64,000 nucleotides of DNA. Origin: Fusarium oxysporum f. sp. lycopersici 4287. Its lineage: Eukaryota; Ascomycota; Sordariomycetes; Hypocreales; Nectriaceae. The notes under the pieces were generated by a model that did not search any database, was not told the DNA's origin, and was given only the letters and a program-made list of their open reading frames with translations. The position numbers were made by a program, and so were the translations under genes. Of this stretch, positions 59,175-64,000 are shown piece after piece (positions within the stretch are counted from its first letter, which is position 1; each line of letters opens with the position of its first letter). The stretch spans positions 3,839,190 through 3,903,189 of the forward strand of contig NC_030987.1 of NCBI RefSeq assembly GCF_000149955.1, in the 5' to 3' direction.

Positions 59175-60723
59175 TTACTTCTCATCCTTTTTAGGTTCAT
59201 CATCTGACTTGGTATCTATGGCCTTTGCCGCATCCTCTGAGGATTTGTCCTTGGCCTCTGAGGATTCAGGGGCATCCGCATCTGGTGCTGAGTCTACAGA
59301 GGCGTTTTCCCTTGTTGGCTCGTCCTCTGCAACGCCCGTATCTGTGGATTGCGCTGACTCAAGAGAGTCCGCGGCTGGCTCATGTTCATCCGTTTGAGTG
59401 TCATCGTCGTTTGCAGAATCTTGTTCTGAAACAGATCCAACAACTGTCTGGTCGGCATCATCGTCAATTTCTTTGTCTTCATCATCATCGTCGTCATCTT
59501 CTTCCTTCTCAGCTGGGGGACTGTGGGACTGTGCTCCGGATTCTCCCATGACTGATTGCTCAACAATAACAGGGACATCGGCCACTTCTGGCTCCTCCTC
59601 CACGGGTGAGGGAGCGGTCAGGTGCATATCCTTTAGTTTCCTGGAAACTCCAGCAGGTTCCTCCTCCTCGGCTTCAATGACAGTTGTTACAGCACTTCCC
59701 GTCGAAGGACTACTTCGAATGTGTCGTCGAGTATTCGTTCTTGTTGGATGCATGTTGTCTTCTTCGGCAGGAGGACCTCGTTGATGAGATGAAGGCTTGA
59801 GAATGGTGGGAGGAGGTTTCTCGGGCTCCTGTTCAGTATGGGGTGCCTCGAGTCCCTCCGCCTCGGGAGGCAACTTGTAGTTCTCAGCAGGCAGCAGATC
59901 ATACAAGTCGCATACAGTCTTGAACAGGACGTACAGTCCTGTCTCGGCCTCTACAGACCAAAACACACCACGATGCTGAAACCAGGCATGGGCGAATATG
60001 CGATGCAACCTGCGGAACACATTGACGAGATTCTTGACACCCACATTCTTACTGTGGTTGTCATTGTGGACGACAAAGCGGCTGGGGAAGATCTTCTGGT
60101 CGGTCACAACGTTGGCAGCCCAGTCCAGGGTGTGACAGCAGTAGTCGATGGCGCAGCAGCTCTTGGGCTGTTCGTGCACAGCGCAGAGGAACTGCCATTC
60201 GGAAGCGCGCATTTCAGGGCACGTGTTCGCACTGCATGGCGGGGTGTCGAAGAGGAAGCCAACGATCAAGGAGTTGCACTGCGAGATGAGGAAGCGGCAG
60301 AGCTCATAGAGCCAGATAGTCCGGTCGACGCCATTGGGAGGTGTCGCGAGCTGTAGCGCGGTGCCACGAGTGATCGGTTGGGTGTTGGAGGAGGTATGGT
60401 AGCAGTGGAGGGCGGCTAGGTGTTCTTGGAGTTGAAATGCAGAGTCGAGCTGGTTCATGTTAGCTTCAAGGTTCCGACATATTATGATGACGGCGCAAAT
60501 AAGGTACCTCTTGTAGTGGTATCAAAGGAGGTCCAGCAGCCATATCTGCTGCTTTTGTTCCTGGGTGTATCCGCCGTCTAGAGCTGGCTTCAAGCTGCGA
60601 TTGCTCCTGGGGTGTCGTATGAAGACTGGCTGCAGGTCCGCCAGAAGGAGACATGGGTGCCATTTGAATCTCTGCGGCTGGCGGAGGGCTTGGAAGCCTA
60701 GGGGAGCTCGGTGCTAAAGACAT
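59175..60723 (-). CDS. mob3: MOB3 / phocein-type STRIPAK subunit
   Basis: Two exons, 60723-60508 and 60449-59175, give 496 residues. Residues about 1-72 are Pro/Ser-rich. Residues about 73-285 are a MOB domain, starting LDSAFQLQEHLAALHCYHT and including WQFLCAVHEQPKSCCAIDY and HTLDWAANVV. The zinc ligands are kept as CSANTC (CX4C) and HAWFQH (HX4H). The CAIDY/HTLD wording is the phocein (MOB4) type rather than the Mob1 or Mob2 type. In Sordaria and Neurospora this protein is part of the STRIPAK complex with striatin (PRO11/HAM-3) and PP2A, required for hyphal fusion and sexual development. The C-terminal about 200 residues are disordered and very acidic (EEDDDDDDEDKEIDDD), longer than in animal phocein. 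Promoter shared with ZNG1. Confidence 0.92.
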
Positions 60724-61271
60724 GACTGGCAAAATTATGAAGTCGTTGCTAATAAAAACTCGCGATGTTGGGCGCAAAAGATCTGGGGAGAACTGGGCGG
60801 TTAATATCACACAAGGCTGCGCTGGGTTGACAAGTGGCTGGCAAGGGGAGGCAAGAAAACTTAGGACCATTATCCTAAGTGACGAAAATACTTGGGTAAT
60901 CTTAGTGTATTTCAGTAGATCTTTAGACCAGTTAAATTTGACACCCTGTTCTAGCGTCACGAGGTTTATTATATCCCCAAGACTGGGCAGGGCTACCTAA
61001 GCTCACCAGGGGGTCTAGGGTGGGGATTCGGTATATGCATAACAGAGAAATGCCCGTCGCATGCAGCTAAGGGGGACCGTGCAACTTATACCATCGAGTT
61101 TCTGAATGCATGATTTCAAGATATTTTGTGAGTGCTTCTTATTGATCGAGAAGAGTCTAAACTCACGGCGAAAAGAACTCGATACCCGCCAGCCGTTAGA
61201 ATTGCTTCCCGAGCGTTCTTGAACTTAAAGAAAAGGCTGAACTAAACGGCCAAACGTTAACTACAACAGTC
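60724..61271. promoter_or_regulatory. Divergent promoter between MOB3 and ZNG1
   Basis: About 550 bases between opposite start codons; both promoters and leaders must lie here. No TATA box or clear factor site is visible. Confidence 0.5.
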
Positions 61272-62633
61272 ATGGATTTTGATGACGATGCCCCGCCAGA
61301 GCTGGTTGATACAACCGCCAACGATGTGGATGAGGAGATTACAGTCAAGGTTCCTATCACAATTGTGACAGGTATTACTACTAGCCACTATTTATCTCAT
61401 TCTCTAATAGTTGATAGGATATCTCGGTGCTGGTAAAACTACCTTGCTAAATTACATCCTTACGGCTCACCATGGCAAGAAGATCGCTGTCATCATGAAT
61501 GGTTAGGACGGACCATGACTTGTTGGAAACAGCCACTAACATGATATAGAATTTGGAGACTGTAAGTGCTCAGGTGTGAGATTGTCGTTACGTTTCTAAG
61601 TCGTACTGCAGCGCTCGACATTGAAAAGTCCCTTACTGTGAACAAAGGTGGTGAGCAGGTTGAAGAATGGTTAGAAGTCGGCAATGGCTGTATCTGCTGT
61701 TCCGTAAAGTACGTCTTGAATGTACGGCAGCCACCCACTACCGTGCTAACTGAATTCAGGGATACAGGAGTCAATGCGATAGAGTCTCTCATGTCAAAGA
61801 AGGGTGCATTTGACTATATCCTCCTCGAAACCACTGGCTTAGCCGACCCCGGAAACCTAGCCCCCCTCTTCTGGGTGGACGACGGACTTGGAAGTACCAT
61901 TTATTTGGATGGAATAGTCACGCTCGTAGATGCGAAGAATATCCTGCGCAGTCTTGACGACCCCAATGGTGTTGTCGAAGGACACGACGACCACGGTCAT
62001 GGCCCTGTTATGACAACAGCACACGTCCAGATCTCTCATGCGGATGTGATCGTGATCAACAAGGCCGACATGGTGACAGAGGTGGAACTCAACCAGGCCA
62101 AAGAGAGAATCCAGTCGATCAATGGTCTTGCTAAGATCCATGTAACGGAGAGGAGTGTAGTCCCTCAATTGGAAGGATTCCTGCTTGATTTGCACGCATA
62201 TGACCAATTCAATGAGTCAGACGCAAATGCCAAGGGACATAGTCACCTCGACCCTGTAAGTTCCCGCCTGATATATGATATTTGTAAGAGGTTTATGTAG
62301 CTAACCGCTCAGACCATATCGACCGTCACCATACCCGTTGGCCGCCTTGAGCCAGGACAACTGGACACAGTTGATCGTTGGCTACGATCGGTACTGTGGG
62401 ACAGCAAATTACCTGAAGATGAAAAGGAAGGTGATTTCGAGATCCATCGCTCCAAGGGACGGCTTGTGTTTGCCAATGGAGAGGTCAAGATGTTGCAGGG
62501 GGTGAGGGAGGTCTTTGAGATAAATGACGGGCCGTTGGGAGATGAGACGCCCAAGGAGGGGAAGATTATTCTGATTGGAAGAAACGTAGCAGATGTTGGA
62601 TTTGAAGACAGTTTCAAAAAAGCCCTGAGCTAG
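61272..62633 (+). CDS. ZNG1: COG0523/CobW GTPase, zinc-dependent metallochaperone ZNG1
   Basis: Six exons, 61272-61371, 61418-61501, 61550-61561 (12 nt), 61612-61708, 61760-62255 and 62313-62633, give 369 residues. The G domain is complete: Walker [10 protein letters not shown] (34-42), the zinc-binding CICC motif in [10 protein letters not shown] (residues 92-95), switch region [11 protein letters not shown] and the base motif NKAD. His-rich loops GHDDHGHG and GHSHLD may hold metal. The CobW C-terminal domain follows. Family knowledge: ZNG1 delivers zinc to methionine aminopeptidase 1 using GTP, and docks through an N-terminal CPELV motif. Here the corresponding segment is [11 protein letters not shown], so the cysteine is replaced by proline. 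Joining the 12-nt exon gives NEFGDSLDIEKS, matching the family. Confidence 0.93.
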
Positions 62634-63192
62634 CCTTTATTACCTAGAGTAAAGAATAGAGGTGCATGATATTTCTATGATGTCTGAGGTCTTTCACTAG
62701 TGCTGGCTGATTACTGAATGTAGACTGGAGCAGTTGAGCTCTGCTCAATGAATGGCAATTGACTTGCTTACCTTCTTGCCTATATTACTGTTATCATTCG
62801 ATATATCACAGTGTCTAATAGAGGTTGTTGTTTATAGGCGTTGTTTATAGGCGTTGTTTGTTGGCGATGTTTGCCATGATGTTGAAGCATCCCCACTTAT
62901 TCCCGCCCGGATCATCGTCCATTCCACCTCACTCCAATGTCCAGCCTTCTCTCTCAGTGAGTGAGCCCTTCTCCAACCAGTAGCAAACCTAAAGCCCCAG
63001 GCGAATAAGGCCAGCTCTGAAAGCAAACGATCGCATCTACAAACAACATCCCTACCATTTTGTCAACCTCCGCACAAAAACGCATCGACGTCGCACCGAA
63101 CGAACCCTCTTGCTACGACACTTCGAATTAACAACATTGTATTCCAGCAGCACCTCCACTTTGTTGATCGCGACAAACCTCTACAGTCAATC
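62634..63192. other. Intergenic between ZNG1 and NOT2
   Basis: About 560 bases between two + strand genes. It holds the ZNG1 3' region, a three-copy 13-bp tandem repeat (62828-62866) and then a leader-like sequence rich in C and A before the NOT2 start. Confidence 0.55.
62828..62866. repeat. 13-bp tandem repeat, three copies
   Basis: The unit TTGTTTATAGGCG occurs twice exactly (62828-62840 and 62841-62853), followed by a third, altered copy TTGTTTGTTGGCG (62854-62866). Confidence 0.95.
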
Positions 63193-64000
63193 ATGAATAG
63201 GCCAGGTAGGACGCACCCCCCACGACGTTATTCCTTCGCAGCCCAGACCCCGCGCTGCCAGCGACATCTGCAAAAACCTTCGTCATCTTTCGTAATTTTT
63301 TCGGCATATTATCATGCGAGAGAGAGCTGTGCGCCAGCACTTACGCTCACGAGCTTTGTGAAACTCCCTTGACGGCTTTCAACCCCTCCGCGACCCTCAT
63401 TGACCTTGTTCGGATGTCGCCACGATCGCTTCAATGGATCTAAACGCGGATCAGGATCAGGCTGGGGGCATGTCGGAGAGATTGCCATGAGCAGAGGCTG
63501 GATGGTCAAGCAAGCAAGCGAGCATTGGCAGGATAACGCTGACGATGTCATCGAATCGTAGGGGCAGTGCCACAGACACTCCGCGGGATGCCTGGTGGCT
63601 TTGGAGGTCAACAGCAACCCCAACAACCAGGACGAGCAGGAACGAATCGATTACCGAACGGAAAACTAGGTATGCGCTTCAGAAGTGATTGCGATCTCCG
63701 CGCTGTTGTTTTGGCTGGGTTGCATCGAAGACGGCCTTAGGCTAATACCGGGGGACAAATATAGGGAACAACAACTCTGGCTGGGCGTTTGGAGGGGTTC
63801 CCATGGCTGGAGCAGGTCCCCAAAACGCTGGACGTCAACTTGGCGGAAACGTGAGCTTCGCACAGAGCTTGTCGGGCTCCCAACCTGCAACATCACTCGA
63901 CCTATCGTACGTATATGGCTGCGGCACACATCATCGGAGCTTCAATACCTGTCCGGTATTGAATTATTCGAATCGAAGCTAGTCACAATGACGCGCTTGC
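63193..64000 (+). CDS. NOT2: CCR4-NOT subunit NOT2 (CDC36), 5' part only
   Basis: The gene runs off the right edge. Visible exons are 63193-63205 (MNRP plus one base), 63562-63669 and 63765-63906. Intron 1 is about 356 nt, long for this window. Joined, they give a Gly/Gln/Pro-rich N-terminus (TLRGMPGGFGGQQQPQQ, then NRLPNGKLG) followed by GWAFGGVPMAGAGPQN and SFAQSLSGSQPATSLDLS. The last segment is typical of the region before the FPSL motif of fungal Not2. Not2 holds the NOT module of the deadenylase complex together with Not1 and Not3/5, controlling mRNA decay and transcription. The conserved NOT-box domain lies beyond the window. The end given is the window edge, probably inside intron 3. 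Identity rests on the N-terminal wording only. Confidence 0.7.

Overview
This window looks like nuclear DNA of a filamentous ascomycete. Genes are spaced on both strands and interrupted by short GT-AG introns, mostly 45-110 nt, with pyrimidine-rich leaders. The gene set includes markers such as a STRIPAK-type MOB3, an FTS-like E2 variant and a Zn2Cys6 regulator. Intron style, base composition and protein wording suggest Sordariomycetes, most likely Hypocreales and Fusarium-like. That placement is inference, not a database result. There is one assembly gap of Ns at 55868-56330.

Layout, left to right. At 1.4-3.3 kb lies a six-exon MFS transporter (-). From 3.3 to 13.2 kb is a gene-poor stretch of about 10 kb with leader-like and microsatellite sequence but no gene I can defend. 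At 13.2-18.4 kb are a CCDC124-family ribosome-associated protein, an FTS/AKTIP-like inactive E2, and an unrecognised fungal protein, all on +. At 18.5-28.6 kb are a ribokinase (-), a cytochrome P450 (+) with a very fragmented gene including an apparent one-nucleotide exon, an NCS1 purine/cytosine permease (+), and the riboflavin reductase RIB7 (-). At 31.3-38.3 kb are a CUE-AlkB-GRF dioxygenase (-), PEX7 (+), the mitochondrial DEAD-box helicase MSS116 (-), and an unrecognised membrane protein (-). At 39.2-47.6 kb is a divergent pair of chromosome-segregation genes, INCENP/SLI15 (-) and condensin SMC2 (+). At 48-48.9 kb is an unrecognised one-TM protein (-). From 48.9 to 56.3 kb is a second gene-poor stretch ending in a CT-rich leader and the N gap. 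At 56.3-64 kb are a Zn2Cys6 transcription factor (+), MOB3/phocein (-), the COG0523 zinc GTPase ZNG1 (+), and the 5' part of the CCR4-NOT subunit NOT2 (+), which runs off the right edge.

Most genes are conserved housekeeping genes without operon-like linkage. The one functionally suggestive pair is INCENP-SMC2, which share a promoter of about 0.6 kb containing an E2F/SCB-like TTTCGCG word. The P450 and NCS1 permease are neighbours but there is no polyketide, peptide or terpene synthase nearby, so I do not call a metabolite cluster.

Exon limits were derived by hand from splice consensus, reading-frame bookkeeping and protein-family continuity. Every multi-exon model called confidently closes to a whole number of codons. 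I found no CRISPR array, rRNA, convincing tRNA or intact transposon. The most unusual observations are the P450 one-nucleotide exon (or stwintron), the ZNG1 12-nt microexon with an altered N-terminal motif, and the CUE+AlkB+GRF fusion.
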